NCBI GenBank assembly: GCA_017538795.1
Contig: JAFYIE010000120.1
Span: 1-33,620 of the forward strand
Direction: 5' to 3'
DNA from: Bacteroidales bacterium
GTDB lineage: Bacteria > Bacteroidota > Bacteroidia > Bacteroidales > F082
Length of the DNA stretch: 33,620 nt
The notes under the pieces were generated by a model, which searched no databases, was not told where the DNA came from, and was given only the letters and a program-made list of their open reading frames with translations. Of the stretch, positions 16,383 to 24,822 are shown piece after piece (the stretch's first letter is position 1; each line of letters begins with the position of its first letter). A program made the position numbers and the translations under genes.

Positions 16383-16817
16383 ATGTTAGCTGATTATTTT
16401 AATAATCCGCTCGTGCCATGCAAGTGGTATGAAGTGGCGCGTACCCGCGAAAAAAGTATCTTTAAAAAGGTGGATGTTTTCGTGTATCTTTCGATGACTC
16501 ACGACAACGCTTTTGACTTGCTTTATGTCTCAATTGATGAAATAAACCGTCGTCTTACGAAGTGCTATCATGGAAAATTTGTTGTAAAAATAAAAGACAA
16601 CTATTTGATTATCAGAAGAGGTTTGTTTAGGAAGAAACTCTTGATAGTAGCCTTTGATGAGGCGTCAAATATTGTGGCTTTGTCGAACAGAAGAAAGACG
16701 AAGTGCTGGATTCTCTCAAAAAACATTCCTTACGACGAAGACGCTCTCAAGATGATTTTAAATCGTTTGGAGGCACAAGGTTTTGATGTTAAAAGTATTG
16801 AATTATTTTACAAATAA
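16383..16817 (+). CDS. Lipocalin-like protein (Blc-related), no signal peptide
   Basis: Small protein of 144 residues. Two stretches match the bacterial lipocalin Blc pattern: KWYEVARTREKSIFKKV near residues 13-29 (compare the family's G-x-W-Y-E-I-A-R and F-E-x-G) and CWILSKNIPYDEDALKMILN then QGFDVKSIELFY at the C-terminus (compare WILSRTP and the following helix). Between them lie alternating polar and hydrophobic strands. Classic Blc is an outer-membrane lipoprotein that binds lysophospholipids. This protein has neither a signal peptide nor a lipobox, so it would stay in the cytoplasm or leave by an unusual route. It is transcribed from its own promoter, with purB about 125 bases downstream behind a separate promoter. 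The family assignment is from motif memory. Confidence 0.65.
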   Translation: MLADYFNNPLVPCKWYEVARTREKSIFKKVDVFVYLSMTHDNAFDLLYVSIDEINRRLTKCYHGKFVVKIKDNYLIIRRGLFRKKLLIVAFDEASNIVALSNRRKTKCWILSKNIPYDEDALKMILNRLEAQGFDVKSIELFYK

Positions 16818-16905
16818 AATTAATATAATTTCATTATTTTAATTCAATAGATAAAGATTGTTGTTTTTTTGCTAAATAATTTTTTATTAAATTAATTTTT
16901 ATTCC

Positions 16906-16913
16906 TATATTTG
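16906..16913 (+). promoter_or_regulatory. -7 promoter box of purB
   Basis: TATATTTG, a TAnnTTTG match 28 bases upstream of the purB ATG. It probably also serves the ABC transporter gene that follows purB. Confidence 0.65.
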
Positions 16914-16941
16914 CAAGTTAAAATGACAATAACTTTTTGAA

Positions 16942-18297
16942 ATGAATATATCGGAATTAACAGCTATTTCGCCTATCGACGGACGTTATCGTAAAAAGGT
17001 GGAACGTCTTGATGAATTTTTTTCTGAATTTGGTTTGATTCGCGCCAGAGTTATGGTTGAAGTTGAGTATTTTATTGCTCTTTGTCAGATTCCTTTGCCT
17101 CAACTGGCCGATTTCAACAAAAATAATTTCCGTAAGCTCAGGAATATAGTTAAAAATTTCAAAGTATCTGACGCTCAGGAAATTAAAGATATTGAAAAAA
17201 CTACAAACCACGATGTTAAGGCTGTTGAATATTTCTTGAAACGTCGTTTCGACGAAATGAATCTTACTCAATTCAAGGAGTTCATTCATTTCGGATTGAC
17301 TTCGCAGGATATCAACAACAGTGCGGTGCCTTACACAATGTTGCAGGCGAATAATGAACTCATCCGTCCCGCTTTCGAGAAAATACTCCTGAAACTTAAG
17401 GACCTCGCTTCCGAGTGGAGGGACGTCCCGATGCTGGCTCATACTCACGGCCAGCCGGCAAGTCCGACGCATCTTGGAAAAGAGATTTACGTCTTCGTCG
17501 AGCGTCTCGAAAATCAACTTGAGGAACTTGACAAGATTCCGTTCACGGCGAAGTTCGGCGGTGCGACAGGTAATATGAACGCTCATAAAGTGGCTTATCC
17601 GCAGATAAATTGGCGTGACTTCGCCGCTAAGTTTATCAAAAAACTTGGCCTGAAGCGTCAGAATACTACAACGCAAATCGAGCATTACGACGTGATGGCT
17701 GAATATTTCGACGCACTGAAACGTCTCAACACCATATTAATAGATTTGTCGCGCGACATATGGCTTTACATCTCGATGGATTATTTCAAGCAGAAGATCA
17801 AAGCAGGCGAGGTGGGCTCTTCGGCAATGCCGCATAAAGTCAATCCTATTGATTTTGAGAACGCGGAAGGCAACCTCGGCATGGCAAACGCTATCTTCGA
17901 GCATCTGAGCCGAAAACTCCCGATCAGTCGTATGCAACGCGACCTCACCGACTCGACGGTGACAAGAAACATAGGCGTTCCATTGGCTCACACCCTCATC
18001 GCAACAAGTTCATTGTCGAAAGGGTTGGATAAACTGATTCTCAACGAGCCGAAGCTTCGTGCCGATTTGCAAAACAACTACGCCGTTGTTGCGGAGGCTA
18101 TCCAGACCATCCTTCGTCGTGAGCAGGTCGAAGGCGCTTATGAGCTTCTGAAAGGCCTCACTCGTACCAACGAAAAAGTGACTCGCGAATCAATCGACGC
18201 ATTTGTCGATCAACTTCCTGTTAAAGACAGCGTCAAGAAAGAGATGCACGCGATAACTCCTGAGAATTACACCGGTTTTAACTACGAAAATAACTAA
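16942..18297 (+). CDS. purB: Adenylosuccinate lyase
   Basis: Catalyses two steps of purine synthesis: fumarate release from SAICAR and from adenylosuccinate. It is a homotetramer of the fumarase/aspartase superfamily with 451 residues. The superfamily signature GSSAMPHKVNP is at 292-302. The other conserved active-site stretches are TSQDINN at 120-126 and AHTHGQPASPTHLGKE at 166-181, which carries the catalytic histidine region. The N-terminal SPIDGRY at 10-16 is typical of PurB. The ABC exporter gene starts three bases after its stop codon, so the two are co-transcribed. Confidence 0.97.
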   Translation: MNISELTAISPIDGRYRKKVERLDEFFSEFGLIRARVMVEVEYFIALCQIPLPQLADFNKNNFRKLRNIVKNFKVSDAQEIKDIEKTTNHDVKAVEYFLKRRFDEMNLTQFKEFIHFGLTSQDINNSAVPYTMLQANNELIRPAFEKILLKLKDLASEWRDVPMLAHTHGQPASPTHLGKEIYVFVERLENQLEELDKIPFTAKFGGATGNMNAHKVAYPQINWRDFAAKFIKKLGLKRQNTTTQIEHYDVMAEYFDALKRLNTILIDLSRDIWLYISMDYFKQKIKAGEVGSSAMPHKVNPIDFENAEGNLGMANAIFEHLSRKLPISRMQRDLTDSTVTRNIGVPLAHTLIATSSLSKGLDKLILNEPKLRADLQNNYAVVAEAIQTILRREQVEGAYELLKGLTRTNEKVTRESIDAFVDQLPVKDSVKKEMHAITPENYTGFNYENN

Positions 18298-18300
18298 AAA

Positions 18301-20151
18301 ATGAGTGATAAAAAACAGAATTTCCGCAGGATACTTCACTACGTCAAGCCTTACTGGTTCAGCGTGACGATGAACATTTTCTTCAATATTCTGGCGATAG
18401 TGTTCTCGCTGTTCTCGTTCTCGATGATAGTGCCGTTCTTGAACATGTTGTTTAATCCGAACAACCTGACAAGGGTAAAACCTGAGTTCGCTCTCGATAC
18501 CGACACCTTGCTCGCCACACTCGACTATTACATTAGTTTCATAATCATCGAACACGGGCAGGCGTCGGCGCTGATATTCATTTGTATCTTGCTTGTAATA
18601 GCGTTTTTCCTGAGAAACATCACGGCTTATTTCGCCATGTTTTTCATGGTCGGAGCACGTTGTGGAACTATCAAGGATATCCGCAACGACTTGTACAAGA
18701 AAATCATGATTTTGCCGCTTTCTTTCTACAGCAAGCATAAGAAAGGCGACATCATGGCGCGCATCACCACCGACGTTCAAGAGATAGAGGTGTCAATCAT
18801 CAGTTATCTCGACACTTTCATCAAGTCACCGCTCACCATCGTCGCTTATTTCGCTTACATGATTGGTGTCAGCTGGCGATTGACGCTGTTTGTGGTGCTC
18901 TTGCTGCCAATCGGAGGACTTATCATCGGATGGGTTGGAAAGTCGTTGAGAAAAGATTCGCTTGAGGGACAGAATAAATTCGCCGGATTGCTTGCCACCA
19001 TTGAAGAAACCATAGGCGGACTGCGTATCATAAAGGCTTTCAACGCAATCGATTATTCGAACGAGAAATTCGACGAACATAATGAGGAGTACACTCGAGT
19101 GATAAAATTCGTAAACCGCACGCGTGACCTCAGCTCCCCGATGAGCGAGTTCCTTTCGTCAATAATCATCGCCATTGTGATATGGTTTGGAGCTACATTG
19201 ATTATGAATGCCAGCAGCGACCCGGCGACTGTTCCAAGCATCACGGCGGCGAATTTCATCGCTTACATAGTGGTGTTTTCGCAGATTATCTCACCGGCGA
19301 AGTCGTTCTCGCAGGGTTTCTATAGCCTCCAAAAAGGTTTGGCGTCTGCCGATCGTATATTCGAAGTGCTTGATGCTGATGAAGTTATAGTTGAAAAAGA
19401 AAATGCTAAACCGTTGCTGAAGTTTAATGATTCAATAATTTACAACGACGTGAGTTTCCATTACAACGAGGTTGACGTGTTGAAAAACATAAGTCTGACT
19501 ATTCCGAAAGGCAAGATGATTGCTCTTGTTGGCGAAAGCGGTGGCGGTAAATCGACATTGGTCGACCTGCTTCCTCGTTTCTACGACGTTAGTCAGGGCA
19601 GCATCACAATTGATGGCGTCGACGTGCGCGATTACAAGATTTGCGACGTGCGCGGACTGATGGGAATAGTGTCGCAGGAAAGCATTTTGTTTAACGATAC
19701 TGTCTTCAACAACATCGCGTTCGGTCTCGAACACGCTACACGTGAAAACGTTATCGAAGCTGCTAAGATTGCCAACGCTCACGACTTCATTATGGAGCTT
19801 GAAAACGGTTACGATACGCTTATTGGCGACCGTGGAATGAACTTGTCGGGCGGTCAGCGACAGAGAATCAGCATCGCTCGAGCAGTGTTGAAGAACCCAC
19901 CAATTCTCATCCTCGACGAGGCGACTTCATCGCTCGACACCGAGTCGGAACGCCTTGTGCAGGAAGCACTTTCGAAGGTTATGACAAACAGAACGTCTGT
20001 TGTTATCGCACACCGTCTGTCAACCATTCAGAACGCCGACGAGATTTTGGTGCTCGTGAAAGGTCAGATTGTGGAACGTGGAAAACATGATGAACTCATC
20101 GCGCAAGGCGGTGTGTATAAGCGTTTGACCGACCTGCAGTCGTTCAATTAA
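18301..20151 (+). CDS. MsbA-like ABC exporter (fused membrane and ATPase domains)
   Basis: A 616-residue half-transporter that should work as a homodimer in the inner membrane. Residues 1-345 are the six-helix ABC transmembrane domain. The nucleotide-binding domain carries Walker A GESGGGKS at 411-418, signature LSGGQRQR at 515-522, Walker B ILILDE at 535-540 and the switch histidine in IAHRLSTI. Family members include the lipid A flippase MsbA and various lipid or drug exporters. In Bacteroidota this subtype is often labelled MsbA, but the substrate cannot be read from sequence. It is directly downstream of purB with a gap of three bases. Confidence 0.92.
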   Translation: MSDKKQNFRRILHYVKPYWFSVTMNIFFNILAIVFSLFSFSMIVPFLNMLFNPNNLTRVKPEFALDTDTLLATLDYYISFIIIEHGQASALIFICILLVIAFFLRNITAYFAMFFMVGARCGTIKDIRNDLYKKIMILPLSFYSKHKKGDIMARITTDVQEIEVSIISYLDTFIKSPLTIVAYFAYMIGVSWRLTLFVVLLLPIGGLIIGWVGKSLRKDSLEGQNKFAGLLATIEETIGGLRIIKAFNAIDYSNEKFDEHNEEYTRVIKFVNRTRDLSSPMSEFLSSIIIAIVIWFGATLIMNASSDPATVPSITAANFIAYIVVFSQIISPAKSFSQGFYSLQKGLASADRIFEVLDADEVIVEKENAKPLLKFNDSIIYNDVSFHYNEVDVLKNISLTIPKGKMIALVGESGGGKSTLVDLLPRFYDVSQGSITIDGVDVRDYKICDVRGLMGIVSQESILFNDTVFNNIAFGLEHATRENVIEAAKIANAHDFIMELENGYDTLIGDRGMNLSGGQRQRISIARAVLKNPPILILDEATSSLDTESERLVQEALSKVMTNRTSVVIAHRLSTIQNADEILVLVKGQIVERGKHDELIAQGGVYKRLTDLQSFN

Positions 20152-20168
20152 AAAAATAAGTCTACGCA

Positions 20169-20189
20169 TTGAAAAAAGTATTATTTTTG
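20169..20189 (+). promoter_or_regulatory. Promoter of the DUF5606 gene
   Basis: TTGAAAAAA begins at 20169 and TATTTTTG is at 20182-20189, with a ten-base spacer. The layout is the same as before both tRNA genes and suggests a strong constitutive promoter. The leader would be about 27 bases. Confidence 0.7.
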
Positions 20190-20222
20190 CGAAAATTTTA
20201 GAAATAAAAATTAAAATTTAAC

Positions 20223-20774
20223 ATGGATTTAAGTAAAGTTGTTGCTATTTCTGGCAAACCAGGTCTGTTCCTCGTCTCATCACAAGGAGCAGGAAAACTT
20301 ATCGTTGAGTCGTTGCTTGACGGAAAAAAGACTCCGGCTTTCGCAAACGATAAAATCAGCTCACTCGAGGAAATCAGTATCTTCACAACAGGTGAGGACA
20401 AGCCGTTGAAGGATGTTTTTATGAGCATTTATGAGAAAATGGGTGACAAACTCGATTTCGACCCAAAGAAAGCTACTCCAGTCGAACTTAGAGAGAAATT
20501 CTTGGTTGTGTTGCCTGATTATGACGAAGACGCTGTGTATCAGTCAGATATGAAGAAAGTGTTCCAGTGGTATCAGCTTCTGAACGACAAAAAACTTCTC
20601 GATTTCACAGTTGAGAAGAAAGAGGAAGAGAAACTGGAAGAGGCGCCTGCAGAGAAAAAAGCTGCTAAGAAAACCACAACAAAGAAGGCTGCACCAAAGG
20701 CTGCTCCGAAAGAAAACGTGAAAGCTGCCGCTGCACCTGCTACAAAATCGACAAAGAAACCGAAGAAAGTTTAA
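20223..20774 (+). CDS. DUF5606 protein with histone-like Lys/Ala-rich tail
   Basis: A protein of 183 residues with no known function. Residues 1-135 match the DUF5606 domain typical of Bacteroidota: it opens MDLSKVVAISGKPGLFLV, then DKISSLEEISIFT, LKDVFMSIYEKM and a final VFQWYQLLNDK. The last 48 residues are low-complexity and rich in Lys, Ala, Pro and Thr (for example KKAAKKTTTKKAAPKAAPK), like the tails of histone H1 or bacterial Hc1-type proteins, and are very basic. Such a tail could bind nucleic acid or ribosomes. The gene has its own promoter and its own terminator, so it is a single-gene transcript. Confidence 0.85.
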   Translation: MDLSKVVAISGKPGLFLVSSQGAGKLIVESLLDGKKTPAFANDKISSLEEISIFTTGEDKPLKDVFMSIYEKMGDKLDFDPKKATPVELREKFLVVLPDYDEDAVYQSDMKKVFQWYQLLNDKKLLDFTVEKKEEEKLEEAPAEKKAAKKTTTKKAAPKAAPKENVKAAAAPATKSTKKPKKV

Positions 20775-20802
20775 TTTTTCGGGATGACAGACAATAATTA
20801 AT

Positions 20803-20838
20803 AAGGTGAATTGAAATTATTTCTTTTCACCTTTTTTT
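20803..20838 (+). terminator. Rho-independent terminator after the DUF5606 gene
   Basis: The stem AAGGTGAA (20803-20810) pairs with TTCACCTT (20826-20833), with a 15-base loop between them, and is followed by a T run to 20838. Confidence 0.75.
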
Positions 20839-20867
20839 AGATTTCTCGACAAGCTCGAAATTACAAT

Positions 20868-21635
20868 ATGAAAAAGATTATTGATTTTACAGTAATTGAC
20901 AAACAATCGTTTCAGCGCGCGGCATTGTTGCGATTGCGTTGCGACTCACCGTTACCGGAAATCCGTGGCGGACAATTCGTGAACGTGCTAGTTGAGGGTT
21001 GCGACAAGGCATATCTGCGTCGTCCAATTTCCATTCATGATGTTGATTATCAGAACAATACAATTGATTTGCTGATTCAGGAAAAGCACGAAGGTACAAA
21101 GAAATTGTGCGCGTTGCCAGTGGGAGCGAAGGTGAATGTTGTTTTACCTCTCGGAAACGGATTTACTATGCCTGAAAAAGATGACAACGTTCTGTTGGTC
21201 GGCGGTGGCATTGGAATCGCACCGTTGTTGTATTTTGCGAAAATGATTTGTAAAGATGCACGGCCGTGCGTTTCAACATTTTTGTTAGGCGGCCGCACGA
21301 AAGACGACCTTATGCTGTTAGACCGATTCCGTTCTGTTGGCGACGTTTTTATCACAACCAACGACGGTTCGATGGGCGAGAAAGGTTTTGTAACCGAGCA
21401 TTCGCTTTGGAATACGATGAAAATCAATAAGATATATGCTTGTGGTCCTATGCCGATGATGAAAGCTGTGGCGAAGGTCGCAAAAGAAAAAGGCATCTGG
21501 TGCGAGGTGTCGCTCGAAAACCAGATGGCATGCGGCATAGGCGCCTGCCTGTGCTGTGTCGAGAACACCAAAGAAGGCAATTTGTGCGTTTGTAAAGAAG
21601 GTCCGGTTTTTAATATTGAGAGGTTGTTATGGTAA
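20868..21635 (+). CDS. pyrK: Dihydroorotate dehydrogenase electron-transfer subunit
   Basis: FAD and 2Fe-2S subunit that passes electrons from the PyrD catalytic subunit to NAD+ in pyrimidine synthesis. It has 255 residues. The FAD-binding motif RRPISI is at 51-56 and the NAD-binding glycine loop [10 protein letters not shown] at 111-120. The iron-sulfur cysteines are C222, C227, C230 and C242, in [10 protein letters not shown] and VCKEGPVF, the family pattern. Residues 128-137 ([10 protein letters not shown]) are encoded by a GC-rich palindromic repeat (21249-21278) that recurs in the methyltransferase gene; relatives have a shorter, variable stretch here. pyrD starts seven bases before the pyrK stop codon, so the two subunits are translationally coupled. 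Confidence 0.95.
   Translation: MKKIIDFTVIDKQSFQRAALLRLRCDSPLPEIRGGQFVNVLVEGCDKAYLRRPISIHDVDYQNNTIDLLIQEKHEGTKKLCALPVGAKVNVVLPLGNGFTMPEKDDNVLLVGGGIGIAPLLYFAKMICKDARPCVSTFLLGGRTKDDLMLLDRFRSVGDVFITTNDGSMGEKGFVTEHSLWNTMKINKIYACGPMPMMKAVAKVAKEKGIWCEVSLENQMACGIGACLCCVENTKEGNLCVCKEGPVFNIERLLW
21249..21278. repeat. Palindromic repeat inside pyrK
   Basis: A segment with the 12-base perfect palindrome GCACGGCCGTGC at 21258-21269 and flanks TGTAAAGAT and GTTTCAACA. It matches the segment at 32933-32962 at all but two positions and is read in the same frame, giving [10 protein letters not shown] in both proteins. Confidence 0.85.
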
Positions 21636-22540
21636 AAACAGAAATAAAACTCAAGGGTTTGACTCTGAAAAACCCAGTCATGACCGCGTCGGGAACGTTC
21701 GGCTACGGCGAGGAATATGCCGATTTTGTTGACCTTTCGGAACTTGGCGGCATCATAGTGAAAGGCACCACCTTGCACCATCGCGAAGGCAATCCTTATC
21801 CGCGTATGGCAGAAACGCCTATGGGAATGCTCAACTGTGTCGGACTTCAAAACAAAGGTGTCGATTACTTCATCGAGACTATTTATCCACGTATCAGACA
21901 TTTCGATACCAATGTTTTGGTGAATGTAAGTGGCTCAAACATAGATGATTATGTTACTGCAGCCGCAAAAATTGACGCACTTGAAGATATACCGGCCATC
22001 GAGCTTAATGTGTCGTGCCCTAATGTGAAACAAGGCGGCATGGCGTTTGGCGTGACATGTTCTGGCATAGAACAGGTTGTGAAAGCCGTTCGTGAAGTCT
22101 ATCACAAGCATTTGATGGTGAAGCTCTCGCCAAATGTTACAAACATCGCAGAGATAGCGCTTGCTGCCGAAGCCGCTGGTGCCGACTCCGTCTCATTAAT
22201 TAATACATTGCTAGGCATGGCCATCGACGCCGAAACAAGAAAGCCAATTCTTTCGATGGTAACCGGCGGATTATCAGGTGCTTGCGTTAAGCCAGTGGCA
22301 TTGCGTATGGTGTGGCAAGTTGCCAAAGCTGTTAAGATTCCAGTAGTCGGCTTGGGAGGCATATCATCAGCCACCGACGCTATAGAATTCCTGCTCGCCG
22401 GTGCCTCCGCAATTCAAATCGGCACAGCCAACTTCATCGACCCGGCAATATCTGGCAAAGTTGCCAAAGGCATAGTGGAATATTGCGAAAAGCATGGGGT
22501 AGAGGATGTAAATGAATTAATCGGCGGGTTGATTATATAA
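21629..22540 (+). CDS. pyrD: Dihydroorotate dehydrogenase, class 1B catalytic subunit
   Basis: FMN enzyme oxidising dihydroorotate to orotate, the fourth step of pyrimidine synthesis; in class 1B it works with PyrK and NAD+. It has 303 residues. The active-site cysteine C130 lies in [11 protein letters not shown], which separates it from class 2 enzymes that use serine. The FMN and substrate stretches ASGTFGYG (20-27), [11 protein letters not shown] and [20 protein letters not shown] are present. It overlaps pyrK by seven bases and, at its 3' end, the convergent murB by eight bases. Confidence 0.97.
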   Translation: MVKTEIKLKGLTLKNPVMTASGTFGYGEEYADFVDLSELGGIIVKGTTLHHREGNPYPRMAETPMGMLNCVGLQNKGVDYFIETIYPRIRHFDTNVLVNVSGSNIDDYVTAAAKIDALEDIPAIELNVSCPNVKQGGMAFGVTCSGIEQVVKAVREVYHKHLMVKLSPNVTNIAEIALAAEAAGADSVSLINTLLGMAIDAETRKPILSMVTGGLSGACVKPVALRMVWQVAKAVKIPVVGLGGISSATDAIEFLLAGASAIQIGTANFIDPAISGKVAKGIVEYCEKHGVEDVNELIGGLII

Positions 22541-23621
22541 TATTCACTTCCGGTTTTATCTCAATTCCGAATTTGTCATTAACGGATTCTTGAATTTTTT
22601 TCATCAAGTCCAGGATTTCCTGCGGTTTTCCGCCACCGTAATGGACTAGGACGAGGGCTTGCTTGTCCCAGACACCGACATGATTTTCACGATGGCCTTT
22701 CCAACCGGCACGGTCAATTAACCAACCAGTAGGAATTTTAACCATTGCAGGAGATGAAACGCTGTCATTCCGACCGACCGAAGGGAGTGGAGGAATCTCA
22801 ACCGGATAAGACGGGACGTCTGAATATAACGCCTTGATTTCCTGATATTTGTCAACAGAAACTATTGCGTTTTGGAAGAAACTTCCAACACTTCCCACAA
22901 CCCCGACTTCTGGCAATTTTTCTGCACGAATCGCCTTCACCGTTGATGCCACGTCTTGAATTGTAGGGTTGGTTATGTTGTTGGCAATCAAATAATTGCG
23001 AATATTACCGTAATCCAATTTCAATTCACCATGTTTTTTCAAAATGAAATCAACAGCAAAAATCAAAGGGAAAACTTCACACTTCAAACTCCAAACTCCA
23101 AACTTTTTGAAAACCGAATTCCGATACGAAAAATGGCATTCCTCGTTGCTGAAAACCTTGGTTTTGCCTGTCGCCAAATCAATCGTATGTACTTGACACA
23201 CAGTGTCTTTAACTTCTGCACCATAGGCTCCGATGTTCTGAACAGGCGCCGCCCCGACCTTGCCAGGGATGTCGGCGAGATTCTCCAAACCGTAAAGACC
23301 TTTTGAAACGGTATAATCGACAAAATTTTTCCAAACTTCGCCACAATTGCAGCGAATCTTAACGGTTTCAGCGTTTTCTTCGAGCGTTTCAATGCCTTTC
23401 AGATTAGGGTAAACCACAAAACCGTCGAAAAATTCAGAGGAGAAAAGGATGTTGCTGCCGCCACTCAGAATTAAGACGCGAATGGCGTCTCTACATTCGA
23501 TAAATTCAGGATTTGCAATTAATTCACGGATATCTTCCATTGTTTTCAATTCCTGAAAATATCTCGCCTTCACGTCAAAACCGAAGGTGTTGAGCTCCCG
23601 CAACGAAAAGTTTTTCTCCAT
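22533..23621 (-). CDS. murB: UDP-N-acetylenolpyruvoylglucosamine reductase, with repeat insertions
   Basis: FAD enzyme reducing UDP-GlcNAc-enolpyruvate to UDP-MurNAc with NADPH, the second committed step of peptidoglycan synthesis. The ATG at 23621 gives 362 residues, against about 340 for this type. Conserved stretches are GGSNILF (54-60), [21 protein letters not shown] (114-134), SYRNSVF (165-171, catalytic arginine) and GSFFQN (246-251, catalytic serine). Three stretches look foreign and coincide with repeat DNA: CRDAIRV (about 43-49), [11 protein letters not shown] (about 173-183) and [17 protein letters not shown] (about 273-289). All lie between conserved blocks and keep the frame, so the enzyme is probably active. 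An in-frame TTG six codons upstream is a less likely start. Confidence 0.94.
   Translation of the reverse strand: MEKNFSLRELNTFGFDVKARYFQELKTMEDIRELIANPEFIECRDAIRVLILSGGSNILFSSEFFDGFVVYPNLKGIETLEENAETVKIRCNCGEVWKNFVDYTVSKGLYGLENLADIPGKVGAAPVQNIGAYGAEVKDTVCQVHTIDLATGKTKVFSNEECHFSYRNSVFKKFGVWSLKCEVFPLIFAVDFILKKHGELKLDYGNIRNYLIANNITNPTIQDVASTVKAIRAEKLPEVGVVGSVGSFFQNAIVSVDKYQEIKALYSDVPSYPVEIPPLPSVGRNDSVSSPAMVKIPTGWLIDRAGWKGHRENHVGVWDKQALVLVHYGGGKPQEILDLMKKIQESVNDKFGIEIKPEVNII
22763..22800. repeat. 38-base repeat-like segment inside murB
   Basis: It begins TGTCATTCCGACCGACC on the plus strand and ends GGAGGAATCTCA. Sequences of this form (GAGATTCCTCC ... GGAATGACA) are, to my knowledge, widespread dispersed repeats in Bacteroidota and other bacteria. 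In murB it is read on the minus strand as [14 protein letters not shown], a stretch absent from typical MurB between the NAxVS and KIPxGWLI blocks. Confidence 0.65.
23075..23102. repeat. Heptanucleotide tandem repeat inside murB
   Basis: Four consecutive heptamers on the plus strand: CTTCACA, CTTCAAA, CTCCAAA, CTCCAAA. In murB they encode the odd stretch [10 protein letters not shown] between the SYRNSVF block and the LDYGN block. Confidence 0.75.
23472..23494. repeat. Diverged palindromic repeat inside murB
   Basis: AGACGC (23474-23479) and GCGTCT (23485-23490) surround the five bases GAATG. On the minus strand it reads TGT AGA GAC GCC ATT CGC GTC, that is CRDAIRV. The arms, the flank TGTAGAGACGC and the reading frame match the elements in pyrK and the methyltransferase gene; only the centre differs. 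Confidence 0.7.
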
Positions 23622-23706
23622 TTCTGAAATTTTTTTCAAAAATAAATAAAAAATGTCAAACTACAAGAGAAAATCTGTAATTTTATAGCTTGAAATTTTA
23701 CATGCA

Positions 23707-24822
23707 TTGAAACGTGTTATCGTATCGGTTATCAATGACTTAGTGACCGACCAGCGTGTCAACAAGTCGTGCCTGACCTTGCAGAAAGCAGGGTTTGAGG
23801 TGCTTCTTGTGGGTCGCAGGCAACGTAAATCGCCTCCGATGGACGAACGGCCGTACAAATCGCACCGCATGAAACTGCTTTTCGAGAAAGGGCCGTTTTT
23901 CTATGCTGAGTTTAATATCCGACTTTTCATATTTTTACTTTTTCATCGCTGCAATTGCCTGTTATCCAATGACTTAGACACTTTGTTGCCGAACTTTTGG
24001 ATTTCAAAATTGAAACGCGTTCCGCTGATTTACGACAGTCACGAATATTTTACCGAAGTGCCTGAGTTGGTGAGCCGTCCGAAGGTTCAGAAGGTTTGGA
24101 AGCGCATTGAGGAATATGTTGTGCCTAAGTTACCTGAGATGATAACGGTTTGCCAGTCGATTGCTAAACTTTTCCATGAAAAATATAGCATAAAAGTACA
24201 TGTCATCCGCAACATCCCGATGCGCAAAATGTTGCCTGCGCCCGCTTCTTGCGAAGAGATAGGCCTTGACCCGAGCAAACACATTCTCGTGCTTCAAGGC
24301 TCGGGCATTAACATCCATCGCGGCTCTGAAGAGCTTGTCGATGCAATGGCTTATCTCGATGATTGTCAGTTAGTTATCATCGGTGGGGGAGATGTACTGC
24401 CGATTTTGAAGGAGAAAGTCGCGATCAATCATTGGGATGACAGAGTGAAGTTTTTCCCGCGCATGCCGTATCAGAAAATGATGGCGATAACACAGCTCGC
24501 GGAACTTGGCTTCACGCTCGATAAAGACACAAATTTGAATTACAGGTTCAGTCTGCCCAACAAACTTTTCGATTATATTCAGGCCGGAGTGCCGATTATC
24601 GCGTCGCGTCTCGCTGAAATTGAAAGAATCATAACTGATTATAACATAGGCACTTTCATTGAAAATCATGAGCCTAAGACCATTGCCGACACCATCCAAA
24701 ATGTGTTAAATGATGAAAAGAATTTGGCGCAATGGAAAAATAATCTTATCTTTGCAGCGCAGGATCTCTGTTGGGAGAATGAAGAAGAGGTTTTGCTGAA
24801 AATATATGAAAAATACGTCTGA
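23707..24822 (+). CDS. GT4-type glycosyltransferase
   Basis: Cytoplasmic or membrane-associated glycosyltransferase of the GT-B fold, 371 residues. The N-terminal domain starts VIVSVINDLVTDQRVNKSC with the family's glycine-poor acceptor loop and later IYDSHEYF. The C-terminal donor domain has LVLQGSGINIHRGSEELVDA, the RMPYQKMMAI stretch, and the GT4 nucleotide-sugar motif LPNKLFDYIQAGVPIIAS with the following E. The start is a TTG at 23707. No ATG fits, and the family-conserved sequence begins directly there, so TTG is probably real. A weak box TAATTTTA lies at about 23679-23686. It overlaps the next glycosyltransferase by 17 bases. Substrate unknown; cell-surface polysaccharide or LPS synthesis is the likely setting. 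Confidence 0.85.
   Translation: MKRVIVSVINDLVTDQRVNKSCLTLQKAGFEVLLVGRRQRKSPPMDERPYKSHRMKLLFEKGPFFYAEFNIRLFIFLLFHRCNCLLSNDLDTLLPNFWISKLKRVPLIYDSHEYFTEVPELVSRPKVQKVWKRIEEYVVPKLPEMITVCQSIAKLFHEKYSIKVHVIRNIPMRKMLPAPASCEEIGLDPSKHILVLQGSGINIHRGSEELVDAMAYLDDCQLVIIGGGDVLPILKEKVAINHWDDRVKFFPRMPYQKMMAITQLAELGFTLDKDTNLNYRFSLPNKLFDYIQAGVPIIASRLAEIERIITDYNIGTFIENHEPKTIADTIQNVLNDEKNLAQWKNNLIFAAQDLCWENEEEVLLKIYEKYV

Noticed and set aside
21077-21901. 274-codon open frame on the minus strand
   Set aside because: It is antisense to pyrK and pyrD, both of which have clear catalytic motifs.
23848-23860. ACGGCCGT in the first glycosyltransferase gene as a further copy of the coding palindrome
   Set aside because: Only the eight-base centre matches; the flanks and encoded residues (DERPYKSH) fit the protein family without an insertion.
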